The notes under the pieces: model-generated | Told to the model about the DNA's origin: nothing | The model's input: only the letters and a program-made list of their open reading frames with translations | Database searches by the model: none | In this document: piece after piece, positions 1-7,520 of the stretch | Layout: every line of letters starts with the position of its first letter | Numbering within the stretch: position 1 is the stretch's first letter | Assembly: GCF_001468395.1 (NCBI RefSeq) | Contig: NZ_LNSG01000001.1 | Coordinates: 513,486 to 577,485 of the forward strand | Direction: 5' to 3' | Source of the DNA: Sphingopyxis sp. H073 | GTDB lineage: Bacteria; Pseudomonadota; Alphaproteobacteria; Sphingomonadales; Sphingomonadaceae | DNA length: 64,000 bases | Position numbers and translations under genes: made by a program

Positions 1-334
1 CGTCGAGCGTGATCGGGCCGGTGACGCCGGTGCTGCACGTCGTCAGTCCCTGCCAAAGGCCATATTCGACCCCGGCATGGAAGACGCCGATCGCGCCGCT
101 GATCGCGATCGCGATCGCGGCGAGCAGAGTCAGCGTGCGCATCGCAGCGTCATTCCTGCGCAGCAGCAGCGCGAGCAGCGCGAGCACGATGGCCGCCTGG
201 TGCGGCCAGCGCTGCCAATAGCACATCTCGCAGGGATGAAGGCCGAAGCCGAACTGCGAGACGAGCGCACCGCCATACAGGAGCAACGGCGCGGCGAGCG
301 CGACGAACGGCGCGGCGAGACGCGATTTCAACAT
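1..334 (-). CDS. Disulfide bond formation protein B family (partial)
   Basis: Inner-membrane quinone-dependent thiol oxidase of the DsbB family, which would reoxidise a periplasmic DsbA-like protein. Only the first 111 residues are in the window; the gene runs off the left edge. The ATG at 334 opens a hydrophobic protein with a first membrane segment (about residues 8-28), then the diagnostic redox pair CEMC (C35, C38) followed by YWQRWPH, a second and third hydrophobic segment, and a further periplasmic Cys near residue 102 (TTCS). It lies 19 nt after ctpA on the same strand and is probably the distal gene of the envelope operon. The family is clear; whether it is true DsbB or the DsbI type cannot be decided from a fragment. 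Confidence 0.85.
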   Translation of the reverse strand, partial: MLKSRLAAPFVALAAPLLLYGGALVSQFGFGLHPCEMCYWQRWPHQAAIVLALLALLLRRNDAAMRTLTLLAAIAIAISGAIGVFHAGVEYGLWQGLTTCSTGVTGPITLD

Positions 335-353
335 TGCGACCCCTCGAAAACTG

Positions 354-1754
354 TCAGTTGCGCGCGGTCGGCTTGGCGGCCGGCTTTACCGGCGGCTTGC
401 CGCCCTGCGCCATACGCGGCGCGTTCGGGCCGATCCGCCCGATCGTCTGCAGCGCATAGTAAAGCTGATAATCGTCGATACCCTTCGCCTTCAGGTCGGT
501 GGCGCTCGCGGTGAAGCGCGGGTCGTCCTTCTCGTCCTTTTCGAGCAGGCTGTTGTCGACCTTTTTCTCGTTGATCAGGTGGCGGCGAAGGTCGCTCTCG
601 CGGAAGCGCGGACGGTTCTTGTAATCGGGGTCCGAAAGCTGCGGCACACGGATGTCGGGCTCGATCCCGCCTTCCTGTACGCTGCGGCCCGACGGGGTGT
701 AATAGCGTGCGGTGGTGAGACGAAGCGCGGTCGTGTCGGTCAGAGGCAGCACCGTCTGCACCGATCCCTTGCCGAAGCTGCGTTCGCCCATGATGACCGC
801 GCGATGCTGGTCCTGGAGCGCGCCTGCGACGATTTCGGAGGCCGAGGCCGAGCCGGCGTCGATCAGCACGATCACCGGCGCACCGCCGGTCATGTCGCCC
901 GTTTCGGCGAAATAGCGTTCGATGTCGCCCTTCTTGCGCCCGCGCTGCGACACGATCTCGCCGCGGTCGAGGAACAGGTCGCTGACGCCGACTGCTTCGT
1001 CGAGCAGCCCGCCGGGGTTCGACCGGAGATCGAGCACCCAGCCGCGCGGTTTGCGGCCCAGCGATTTTTCGACCGAGACCATGGCCGATTTGAGGTCGCG
1101 GGTCGCGTCGGCGGAGAAGCTGGTGATCGTCAGCACTCCGACGTCATCCTTCACTTCCCACTTCACCGGCTTCACGTCGATGATTTCGCGCGTCAGCGAC
1201 ATTTCGATCGGCTTGTCCTGACCCTCGCGCACGACGGTAATGTCGATCTTCGTGCCCGGACGCCCGCGCATCTGCTCGACCGCCTCGTCGAGCGTGAGCC
1301 CGAAAATCAGTTCCTTGTTGATGTGGGTGATATAATCGCCGGCCTTGATGCCCGCGCGTTCGGCGGGCGTGTCGGCGGTCGGGGCGATCACCTTGACGAC
1401 GCCGTCCTCCATGGTGACCGACAGGCCGAGCCCGCCATATTCGCCGTCGGTCTGCGTGCGCAGGTTCGAATAGTCGCGCGCGTCGAGATATCCCGAATGC
1501 GGGTCGAGGCTGGCGAGCATCCCGTTGATCGCGCCCTCGATCAGCTTGTCGTCGCTGACGGGTTCGACATAGTTGGATTTGACCTCGAGAAAGACGTCCA
1601 TGAAGCGCGAGATTTCTTCCTGCGTCGACGCATCCACCGTCGCCATCGCGCCGGTCGCGAGCGGGACGAGCGCGAGCGTCGAGAAGGCAGCGGCGCCCTG
1701 CCACAGCGCGAAGCGGCGCTTGGGGGAGGCTTGGGTCTTGGTCGATTCGGTCAT
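354..1754 (-). CDS. ctpA: S41 family C-terminal processing peptidase
   Basis: Periplasmic serine protease that trims or degrades proteins from their C-terminus. The 466-residue product has an N-terminal signal/anchor (about 20-40), a PDZ domain (about 100-185) for substrate tails, and the S41 catalytic region with the GSASASE motif (nucleophile S304) and the general base K329 in SFGKGSVQ, the expected 25 residues apart. The tail after residue 380 is charged and Pro/Lys rich. It follows an EnvC-like murein hydrolase activator on the same strand, the usual sphingomonad and rhizobial pairing, which suggests a role in cell-wall remodelling or division. Start at the ATG just before the basic signal region. 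Confidence 0.93.
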   Translation of the reverse strand: MTESTKTQASPKRRFALWQGAAAFSTLALVPLATGAMATVDASTQEEISRFMDVFLEVKSNYVEPVSDDKLIEGAINGMLASLDPHSGYLDARDYSNLRTQTDGEYGGLGLSVTMEDGVVKVIAPTADTPAERAGIKAGDYITHINKELIFGLTLDEAVEQMRGRPGTKIDITVVREGQDKPIEMSLTREIIDVKPVKWEVKDDVGVLTITSFSADATRDLKSAMVSVEKSLGRKPRGWVLDLRSNPGGLLDEAVGVSDLFLDRGEIVSQRGRKKGDIERYFAETGDMTGGAPVIVLIDAGSASASEIVAGALQDQHRAVIMGERSFGKGSVQTVLPLTDTTALRLTTARYYTPSGRSVQEGGIEPDIRVPQLSDPDYKNRPRFRESDLRRHLINEKKVDNSLLEKDEKDDPRFTASATDLKAKGIDDYQLYYALQTIGRIGPNAPRMAQGGKPPVKPAAKPTARN

Positions 1755-1844
1755 GGTCGTCTTTCAATCCGCGAGGAAGCACCTCGCCTTATAAATCCCG
1801 GCCGTCCATCGTCCTATGGATTTATGAGGCCGTCAAGCGCTCAT

Positions 1845-1871
1845 CCCGATACGGGGCAAGCCCCGAACGGG
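1845..1871. repeat. Interrupted palindrome between envC-like gene and ctpA
   Basis: A 27-nt hairpin: outer arms cccg/cggg and inner arms cggggc/gccccg separated by AA, with small unpaired spacers. It lies in the 132-nt gap between two co-oriented genes and is preceded by tcatcccg, the same type of end seen in the larger palindromes elsewhere in the window. There is no T-run on either side, so it is not a canonical terminator. It could attenuate transcription or be a shortened intergenic repeat. Confidence 0.5.
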
Positions 1872-1886
1872 CGATTAACGCGCGTC

Positions 1887-3101
1887 TCAGCCGAGCATCG
1901 CCACGATATCGACCGGGCGGCCGGCCCGGCGCAATTCGATGGTGATCCGGCTGTCCTGCGATCCCGCGCGGCCGACCGGCGTCCCGGCGTCGAGCGTATC
2001 GCCGACCCCGACCGACAGCGCGATCATTCCGGTGACGAGCGAGGTCCAGCCCCCGCCATGGTCGATGATCACGATCTTGCCATAACCGCGATAATCGCCG
2101 GCAAAGCTGACCCGGCCGGGAGCGGGCGCGACCACCTGCCCGCCGGGGCGCGCGGCGATGGTGATACCGCGCGATCGGACGCCGCTTTCATTGACCTCGC
2201 CAAGCCCGGCGACGATGCGCCCCACGACGGGCAGGCGGTAAGCGCCGCGCGCAAGCTCCGCTTCGGCCGGAGCGGGCGGCGCGGCGGTCATCGCCGCGCT
2301 CGTCGGATCGCGCGGACGGGGCAGGGGGCCGGCGAGTTCGGCAAGTTCGCCGCGCGTCGCGCTGTCGATCTCCAGCGTGTCCATCAGGTCGACAATGTCG
2401 CGCGCCTTTTCGCCGAGCCCTAGCGCGCGGTCGGCCTCGAGCTGCGCGCTGCTCATCAGCTCGCGCGAGCGGAGGCGGCCTTCATTCTCGAGCCGCGTCA
2501 GCGCGTCGCGGCGCTGCGCGAGCTGGGTCTTGCTGGCGGCGAGGGCCTTCAGGGCGATCGCCTGCTGGGTCTTCGTCGCGCGCAATTGCACGAGTTCGCG
2601 GCGGACCCCTGCGGTGCGCTGCGCGATCACCGGCATCGCGGCGTCGAGCACGGCGCGCGCATGGACCATGTCGGCGAGCGAGCCCGGCTGCGCGAGGACG
2701 CTGACGGGCGGCTGGCGCGACAGTTGCTGGAGCGCCGCGGTGAGTTCGAGCAGAGGCTGGCGCTGTTCGGCAAGACGCGCTTCCTGCGCCGCAACACGCT
2801 GGCCCACGAGCGCGACGCGCGCTTCGCCCGCGTTGATATCGGCCTCCGCGGACTGGATGCGCGCGGCGAGCGCGGCGCTGCGTTTCTTCAGCCGGTCGGC
2901 TTCGCTCCGCGCGGCAGTCGCCTGCGCTTCGAGCGCGGCGCTGCGTTCCATCGCCTCGGCCGATTGCTGCTTGGCGGTCAGGAGTTGCTGGCGCTCGTTC
3001 GCGGCGATCGCGTCGGGATCGAAAACGTCGCTTTGTGCAATGGCGAGTGCCCCGCCCGCGACCGTCACGGCCAGCGCCAGCGTCGCCAGTGCCCGCCTCA
3101 T
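1887..3101 (-). CDS. EnvC-like murein hydrolase activator (degenerate M23)
   Basis: Periplasmic coiled-coil protein with a LytM/M23-like C-terminal domain. The 404-residue product starts at the ATG at 3101, which overlaps the rlmH stop in an ATGA, and has a signal peptide (MRRALATLALAVTVAGGALA), a long Ala/Glu/Gln/Arg coiled coil (about 30-240) and a C-terminal M23 fold (about 290-400). The zinc ligands of active M23 enzymes are missing: the first His/Asp region reads SRGITIAA, the HxH region reads SLVTGM and the final His region reads RITIEL. That matches the EnvC class, which activates amidases rather than cutting peptidoglycan. It sits directly before ctpA, as in many alphaproteobacteria. 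Confidence 0.88.
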   Translation of the reverse strand: MRRALATLALAVTVAGGALAIAQSDVFDPDAIAANERQQLLTAKQQSAEAMERSAALEAQATAARSEADRLKKRSAALAARIQSAEADINAGEARVALVGQRVAAQEARLAEQRQPLLELTAALQQLSRQPPVSVLAQPGSLADMVHARAVLDAAMPVIAQRTAGVRRELVQLRATKTQQAIALKALAASKTQLAQRRDALTRLENEGRLRSRELMSSAQLEADRALGLGEKARDIVDLMDTLEIDSATRGELAELAGPLPRPRDPTSAAMTAAPPAPAEAELARGAYRLPVVGRIVAGLGEVNESGVRSRGITIAARPGGQVVAPAPGRVSFAGDYRGYGKIVIIDHGGGWTSLVTGMIALSVGVGDTLDAGTPVGRAGSQDSRITIELRRAGRPVDIVAMLG

Positions 3102-3526
3102 TGCCGTCCCTCGCGATGATAGGGGTGACCGGCGACGATGCTGGTCGCGCGCCACAATTGTTCGGCGAGCATCGCGCGCGCCATCAGGTGCGGCCAGGTT
3201 GCGCGGCCAAAGGCAATTACCTTGTCGGCGCCCTCGCGCTCCTCGGGCGTGAAGCCGTCCGCCGCGCCGAGGCAGAAGCGCGCTTCGCGGACGCCGCCAT
3301 CGCGCCACTTTTCGAGGAGTTTGGCAAATTCGAGGGAAGAGAGCTGTTCGCCGCCCTCGTCGAGCAATATGGTGCGGCTGTTCTCTGCCGCGGCGGGCGC
3401 GCGACCGCCGGTGTCGGGAAGCTCCGAAATCTTCTGCGCCCAGGTCACGCGCTTCATGTAGCGCTCGACCAGCTCGGCCTCGGGCCCCCGCCCGATACGC
3501 CCGCGCGCGATGATGTGCAGCAACAT
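3098..3526 (-). CDS. rlmH: 23S rRNA (pseudouridine1915-N3)-methyltransferase RlmH
   Basis: SPOUT-class methyltransferase that methylates pseudouridine 1915 in helix 69 of 23S rRNA on the assembled ribosome. The 142 residues are the normal family length. The N-terminus MLLHIIARGRIGRGPEAELVERY and the C-terminal knot region (FCLGAADGF, then HLMARAMLAEQLWRA and a GHPYH ending) are characteristic. It is downstream of rsfS with a 32-nt gap and overlaps the next gene by 4 nt. The pairing with rsfS is a conserved ribosome-maturation neighbourhood. Confidence 0.95.
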   Translation of the reverse strand: MLLHIIARGRIGRGPEAELVERYMKRVTWAQKISELPDTGGRAPAAAENSRTILLDEGGEQLSSLEFAKLLEKWRDGGVREARFCLGAADGFTPEEREGADKVIAFGRATWPHLMARAMLAEQLWRATSIVAGHPYHREGRQ

Positions 3527-3558
3527 GACGCCTCGCCTACGTTAGCGAGGCAAAGGCG

Positions 3559-3969
3559 TCAATTTACCGCGGCAACCGGCGGCGCGTCGCCGAACGACCA
3601 CATGCGCTCGAGGTTGTAGAAGCTGCGCACTTCGGGGCGGAACAGATGGACGATCACGTCGCCCGAATCGATCAGCACCCAGTCGGCGTTCGGCAGGCCC
3701 TCGACGCGGACGTGTCGGCCCGTTTCCTGCTTGATGCGCTGCGCCAGCTTGTCGGCGATCGCCGACACATGACGCGTCGACCGGCCGCTGGCGATCACCA
3801 TATGATCGGCGATGCTGCTCTTGCCGGCAAGCGGGATGGAGATGGTTTCCTGAGCCTGATCCTCGTCCAGCTGGTGGAGGATCAGCGCGTGGAGTGCTTC
3901 CACGCTGTCGTCCGAAGACGTAGGGGCGGTTGCGGCGCCGGGCGCGGCATCCTTACTGGCGGCTATCAA
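3559..3969 (-). CDS. rsfS: Ribosome silencing factor RsfS
   Basis: Binds ribosomal protein uL14 and blocks subunit joining, lowering translation when nutrients are scarce. The 136-residue product has the RsfS signature: SIADHMVIASGRSTRHVSAIAD, then EGLPNADWVLIDSGDVIVHLF and a conserved FYNLERMW near the end. The best start is a TTG at 3969: its TTGA overlaps the nadD TGA, an AAAGGAA Shine-Dalgarno lies about 9 nt upstream, and no ATG exists before the conserved region. The first 20 residues are Ala/Ser rich and probably disordered. Confidence 0.94.
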   Translation of the reverse strand: MIAASKDAAPGAATAPTSSDDSVEALHALILHQLDEDQAQETISIPLAGKSSIADHMVIASGRSTRHVSAIADKLAQRIKQETGRHVRVEGLPNADWVLIDSGDVIVHLFRPEVRSFYNLERMWSFGDAPPVAAVN

Positions 3970-4619
3970 GCTTTTTCATTCCTTTCATCCATGGCCAGCC
4001 GCGAATGCGTGACAGGGTCGCGCATCGCGCGGCCTGCATAGCTCTCGAACCAGCGGGGGTTGGCCTGCCGTATTGCAGTTGCGGATCGCACATCGGGCGA
4101 AAAACGCAGGAACACGAGGGCAGGCGGTCTCCAGTCTGTCCATCGACATCTCTGGTCCGCGGGCCGGACAAAGCGCCGCAGCCATCCCATCGCCTTCGCA
4201 GCGTGGGTTCGGCCATTATAGCCCGGACGCGCGACAATCGCAATCGGGATCAAGCGTGCGATCTCCCGCCAGTCGCGCCATTCGGGCAATTGGGCGAGGT
4301 TGTCGGCACCCATGATCCAGATGAACTGCCGGTTCGGGTAACGGCGGACGAGCTTCTTCAGCGTGTCGACGGTGTAGCGTGTGCCGAGTTCGGCCTCGAT
4401 CGCGGTCGCGCGAATCGGCGATCGGCGGGCCATGCGCTGCGCCGAGCCGAGGCGGGCAGGAAGCGGGGCCATGCCTTTCGCCGGCTTCAGCGGATTGCCC
4501 GGCGAGACGAGCCACCACAGTTCGTCGAGTCCCAGCGCATCGATCGCGTTGAGGCTGATCGAGCGATGGCCCCCGTGCGCGGGGTTGAAACTGCCGCCGA
4601 GGAGGCCGGTGGTGATCAT
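3966..4619 (-). CDS. nadD: Nicotinate-nucleotide adenylyltransferase
   Basis: Converts nicotinate mononucleotide and ATP to deamido-NAD in NAD synthesis. The 217-residue protein begins with the nucleotidyltransferase motif GGSFNPAHGGH (residues 8-18), has the WWLVSPGNPLK segment, and IWIMGADNL before the second substrate region. The ATG at 4619 fits the family N-terminus (MITTGLLGG) and overlaps the stop of the upstream gene in an ATGA. The C-terminus overlaps the rsfS start. The order nadD-rsfS-rlmH is widely conserved. Confidence 0.95.
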   Translation of the reverse strand: MITTGLLGGSFNPAHGGHRSISLNAIDALGLDELWWLVSPGNPLKPAKGMAPLPARLGSAQRMARRSPIRATAIEAELGTRYTVDTLKKLVRRYPNRQFIWIMGADNLAQLPEWRDWREIARLIPIAIVARPGYNGRTHAAKAMGWLRRFVRPADQRCRWTDWRPPALVFLRFSPDVRSATAIRQANPRWFESYAGRAMRDPVTHSRLAMDERNEKA

Positions 4620-4963
4620 TCGGGGAAGGATTTCACGACCCGTATATGGCCCACGATCGCCCGGTTGAAATTCGGTAGGTCCTCTGCGGGTATCCAATAT
4701 TCCTCATGCTCGCGACCGCCGGCCTGTTCGACCCTGTAGCCCGCGAGATAATCGGCACTCACATCGAATTCGGTCACGAAGCCGGATCCCGATGCCGGCA
4801 CATTCCAGTCGCGCGCGATTTTTACGGCATATTCGAATGTCGTGACCGGATAGAAAATGGGCTGATCGGGCAAACGGGGCGGGAATTCGCGCATCGCACT
4901 ATCGGTGATCAGCGTCAGCTCCTTCGGCCCGACTGGCCGCCACAAACGGACTGTTTCGCTCAA
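4616..4963 (-). CDS. Small 'ADP-ribosylation/crystallin J1'-like protein
   Basis: About 115 residues, no signal peptide or membrane segment, cytosolic. It begins with LWRPVGPKELTLI, has FPPRLPDQPIFYPV and ends with GGREHEEYWIPAEDLPNFN. Similar sphingomonad proteins are, from memory, labelled 'ADP-ribosylation/crystallin J1'. The LWRPV start and EEYWIP end resemble the first and last core strands of ADP-ribosyltransferase folds, but that is inference. I chose the TTG at 4963, which forms a TTGA overlap with the proA stop; an in-frame ATG at 4996 would add 11 residues but overlap proA by 37 nt and has poorly spaced ribosome-binding bases. Its stop overlaps the nadD start. Real gene, function unknown. 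Confidence 0.8.
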   Translation of the reverse strand: MSETVRLWRPVGPKELTLITDSAMREFPPRLPDQPIFYPVTTFEYAVKIARDWNVPASGSGFVTEFDVSADYLAGYRVEQAGGREHEEYWIPAEDLPNFNRAIVGHIRVVKSFPE

Positions 4964-6243
4964 GGCCGGGCCTGCCCCGTGCCGCGCACCAGCCATTTGT
5001 ACGTCGTGAGCCCCTCGAGCGCGACCGGGCCGCGCGCATGGAGGCGGCCGGTCGCGATGCCGATTTCGGCGCCGAGGCCGAATTCGCCGCCATCGGCGAA
5101 TTGCGTCGAGGCATTGTGCATGACGATCGCGCTGTCGACTTCGGCAAGGAAACGCTCGGCCGTCTCGTTGTCCTCGGTGACGATGGCGTCGGTATGGCGG
5201 CTCGAATGCGCGTCGATATGCGCGAGCGCGCCATCGAGGCCGTCGACGAGCGCAATCGAGACGATCGCATCGAGATATTCGGTGTCCCAGTCGCCCGCCG
5301 CTGCCGTCTCGACATGCGCGCTCAGCGCCGCGACACCCTTGTCGCCGCGCACTTCGCAGCCCGCCGCGATCAGCGCGTCGACGATCGCGAGCGGGGCGGA
5401 GTAGGCGCGATCGATCAGGATCGTTTCGGTCGCGCCGCAGACGCCGGTGCGACGCATCTTTGCGTTGACCGCAAGTTCGACCGCCTTCGCCGGATCGGCG
5501 GCCGCGTCGATATAGAGATGGTTGATCCCGTCGAGGTGCGCGAGCACGGGCACGCGCGCCTCGTCCTGCACCCGCGCGACAAGACCCTTGCCGCCGCGCG
5601 GAATGATGATGTCGACCAGTCCCTGCGCGCGGAGCAGTGCGCCGACCGCCGCGCGGTCCTGCACGGGCACGAGTTGCACCGCGTCGGCGGGCAGGCCGCT
5701 TGCCTCCAGACCCGCCGCCATCGCGGCATGGATTGCGCGGTTGCTGTGCACCGCCTCGCTGCCGCCGCGCAGGATCACGGCGTTGCCCGACATCAGGCCG
5801 AGCGCCGCGGCATCGGCGGTCACATTGGGGCGGCTTTCATAGATGATGCCGACGACGCCGAGCGGGACGCGCACGCGGCTGAGTTCCATGCCGTTGGGCC
5901 GGGTGGCGCGGTCAATCTCGCGCCCGACCGGGTCGGCAAGACCCGCGACATCCTCGACCGCGTCGGCGATTGCCGCGAGGCGCCCCTCGTCGAGCCGCAG
6001 CCGGTCGAGCATCGCCGACGACAGGCCGGCGGTCTTGCCCGCGTCCATATCCCGTGCATTGGCCGCGAGAATCGCCGGTGCCTGAGCGCGCAATTCGGCT
6101 GCGGCGGCGCGCAGTGCGGCCGCTTTTGCGTCGGTCGGTGCGACGGCCAGGATCTTTGCGACGACGCGCGCGCGCGCGCCCATTTCGGCGATCAGCGCAT
6201 CGGCATCGATAAGGCGCGGCGTGGCAAGGGCTTCGGCGGTCAT
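4960..6243 (-). CDS. proA: Glutamate-5-semialdehyde dehydrogenase
   Basis: Second step of proline synthesis: NADPH-dependent reduction of gamma-glutamyl phosphate to glutamate-5-semialdehyde. The 427-residue protein has the aldehyde dehydrogenase fold with VGIIYESRPNVTADAA (about 131-146), the GNAVILRGGSEA loop, and the catalytic Cys in MRRTGVCGATE (C269). Start at the ATG at 6243. It is the first gene of the minus-strand operon and its TGA overlaps the start of the ART-like gene. No proB is in the window. Confidence 0.95.
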   Translation of the reverse strand: MTAEALATPRLIDADALIAEMGARARVVAKILAVAPTDAKAAALRAAAAELRAQAPAILAANARDMDAGKTAGLSSAMLDRLRLDEGRLAAIADAVEDVAGLADPVGREIDRATRPNGMELSRVRVPLGVVGIIYESRPNVTADAAALGLMSGNAVILRGGSEAVHSNRAIHAAMAAGLEASGLPADAVQLVPVQDRAAVGALLRAQGLVDIIIPRGGKGLVARVQDEARVPVLAHLDGINHLYIDAAADPAKAVELAVNAKMRRTGVCGATETILIDRAYSAPLAIVDALIAAGCEVRGDKGVAALSAHVETAAAGDWDTEYLDAIVSIALVDGLDGALAHIDAHSSRHTDAIVTEDNETAERFLAEVDSAIVMHNASTQFADGGEFGLGAEIGIATGRLHARGPVALEGLTTYKWLVRGTGQARP

Positions 6244-6321
6244 GACGCCGCCCCTATCATGTTTTGCCTGGACCTCGAAAGCCCCGTTGCACGCCGCCGC
6301 GCGCGCCACTAGTCAGGGCGC

Positions 6322-7452
6322 ATGAGCGGGGATATCGAGAGCATCGGGGCGGCGATCACGGCCGGGCTGGCGGGCGCGGCGGTCGAGCCGAAACATGGTG
6401 GCGCGGCCGGGCATGAGGGACTCCGCTGCCTCAACTGCGGGACCAGTTTCGTCGGCTCGCACTGTCATCGCTGCGGGCAGAGGGCCGATGTCCATCGCAG
6501 CTTCGGGGCGATCGGGCACGACCTTGTCCATGCGATCTTTCATTTCGAGGGCAAGCTGTGGAACACGCTGCCGCTGCTGACATGGCGCCCGGGCGACCTG
6601 ACGCGCCGCTATATCCACGGCGAACGCGCGCGTTTCATCTCGCCGCTGGCGCTGTTCCTCTTTGCGGTGTTCCTGACCTATGCGGTGCTGGCGATGGTCG
6701 GCAGCGGCGGGGTCAGCGAAGGGCTCAGCAAGGCGGCCGCGGAACAGACCCGCACCACCGCGATCAAGGACAGTATGCAGGAGGAAGTCGACCGGATCGA
6801 CGCCGAGCTTGCAAAAGCCGACCTGCCGCGGGCGGATCGCCGGAAGCTGGAGCAGGAACGCGAAATCCTTCAGAAAAGTGCCGATTATCTGGGCATCTCG
6901 CGCAGCCGCAGCGAAGCCGAACGGGACGCCGAGAGCGCCGCGGGGCCGCCGGTGCTGAACGATCCGAAGCAGCAGGTCGCGAGTAGCGCCGACTTCATCA
7001 CGCGCAACAAGGTCAACACCGGTGTGCCCTTCATCGATCACGGTCTGGAGAAGGCTTTCGCCAACCCCGCCCTGATCCTCTACAAGCTTCAGGCGAACGC
7101 CTATAAATTCGCCTGGGCGCTGATCCCGCTGTCGCTGCCTTTCATGTGGCTGCTCTATCCGTTCAGCCGCCGCTTCCACACCTATGACCATTTCGTCTTT
7201 GTCACTTACTCGATCAGCTTCATGCTGCTCCTGTTCGTCGCGGTGCGGCTCCTGAACCTCACGATTTTCGGCGATGTCGCGACCTTCGTCGCGATGTTCT
7301 ATGTCCCGTTCCATATGTACCGGCAGCTTCGCGGCGCCTATCGTTCGTCGCGGTTGGGGTCGCTGGCGCGCGCGACCCTTCTGCTCTTTTTCAGCCTGTT
7401 TTCGGTGATCATGTTCATGCTGCTGCTGCTCGCGCTCGGGTTCAGCGGCTAG
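6322..7452 (+). CDS. DUF3667 domain-containing membrane protein
   Basis: A 376-residue protein of unknown function. It has an N-terminal zinc-ribbon-like segment with two CxxC pairs (CLNCGTSFVGSHCHRCGQ, about 35-52), followed by the DUF3667 core (FEGKLWNTLPLLTWRPGDLTRRYI), a membrane segment near 110-135, a charged coiled-coil region (about 145-185) and three more hydrophobic segments in the last 140 residues. The zinc ribbon should be cytoplasmic, next to the membrane domain. It stands alone between the divergent proA operon and phoD. The family is recognised; a biochemical role is not. Confidence 0.85.
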   Translation: MSGDIESIGAAITAGLAGAAVEPKHGGAAGHEGLRCLNCGTSFVGSHCHRCGQRADVHRSFGAIGHDLVHAIFHFEGKLWNTLPLLTWRPGDLTRRYIHGERARFISPLALFLFAVFLTYAVLAMVGSGGVSEGLSKAAAEQTRTTAIKDSMQEEVDRIDAELAKADLPRADRRKLEQEREILQKSADYLGISRSRSEAERDAESAAGPPVLNDPKQQVASSADFITRNKVNTGVPFIDHGLEKAFANPALILYKLQANAYKFAWALIPLSLPFMWLLYPFSRRFHTYDHFVFVTYSISFMLLLFVAVRLLNLTIFGDVATFVAMFYVPFHMYRQLRGAYRSSRLGSLARATLLLFFSLFSVIMFMLLLLALGFSG

Positions 7453-7520
7453 TCGGCAGTCCGGGCGCCAAGCTGTAACAAAAGCCGGGCAAAGACCCGG
7501 CGAATCCGGGAGACTATGTC

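Noticed and set aside
579..2423. A 614-codon open frame on the plus strand opposite ctpA and the envC-like gene
   Set aside because: It spans two clear minus-strand genes and their gap, is Arg/Asp/His rich as expected for an antisense frame in GC-rich DNA, and shows no domain.
7483..7501. Short hairpin gccggg/cccggc between the DUF3667 gene and phoD as a terminator
   Set aside because: The stem is only six pairs and no T-run follows; it can easily arise by chance in this base composition.
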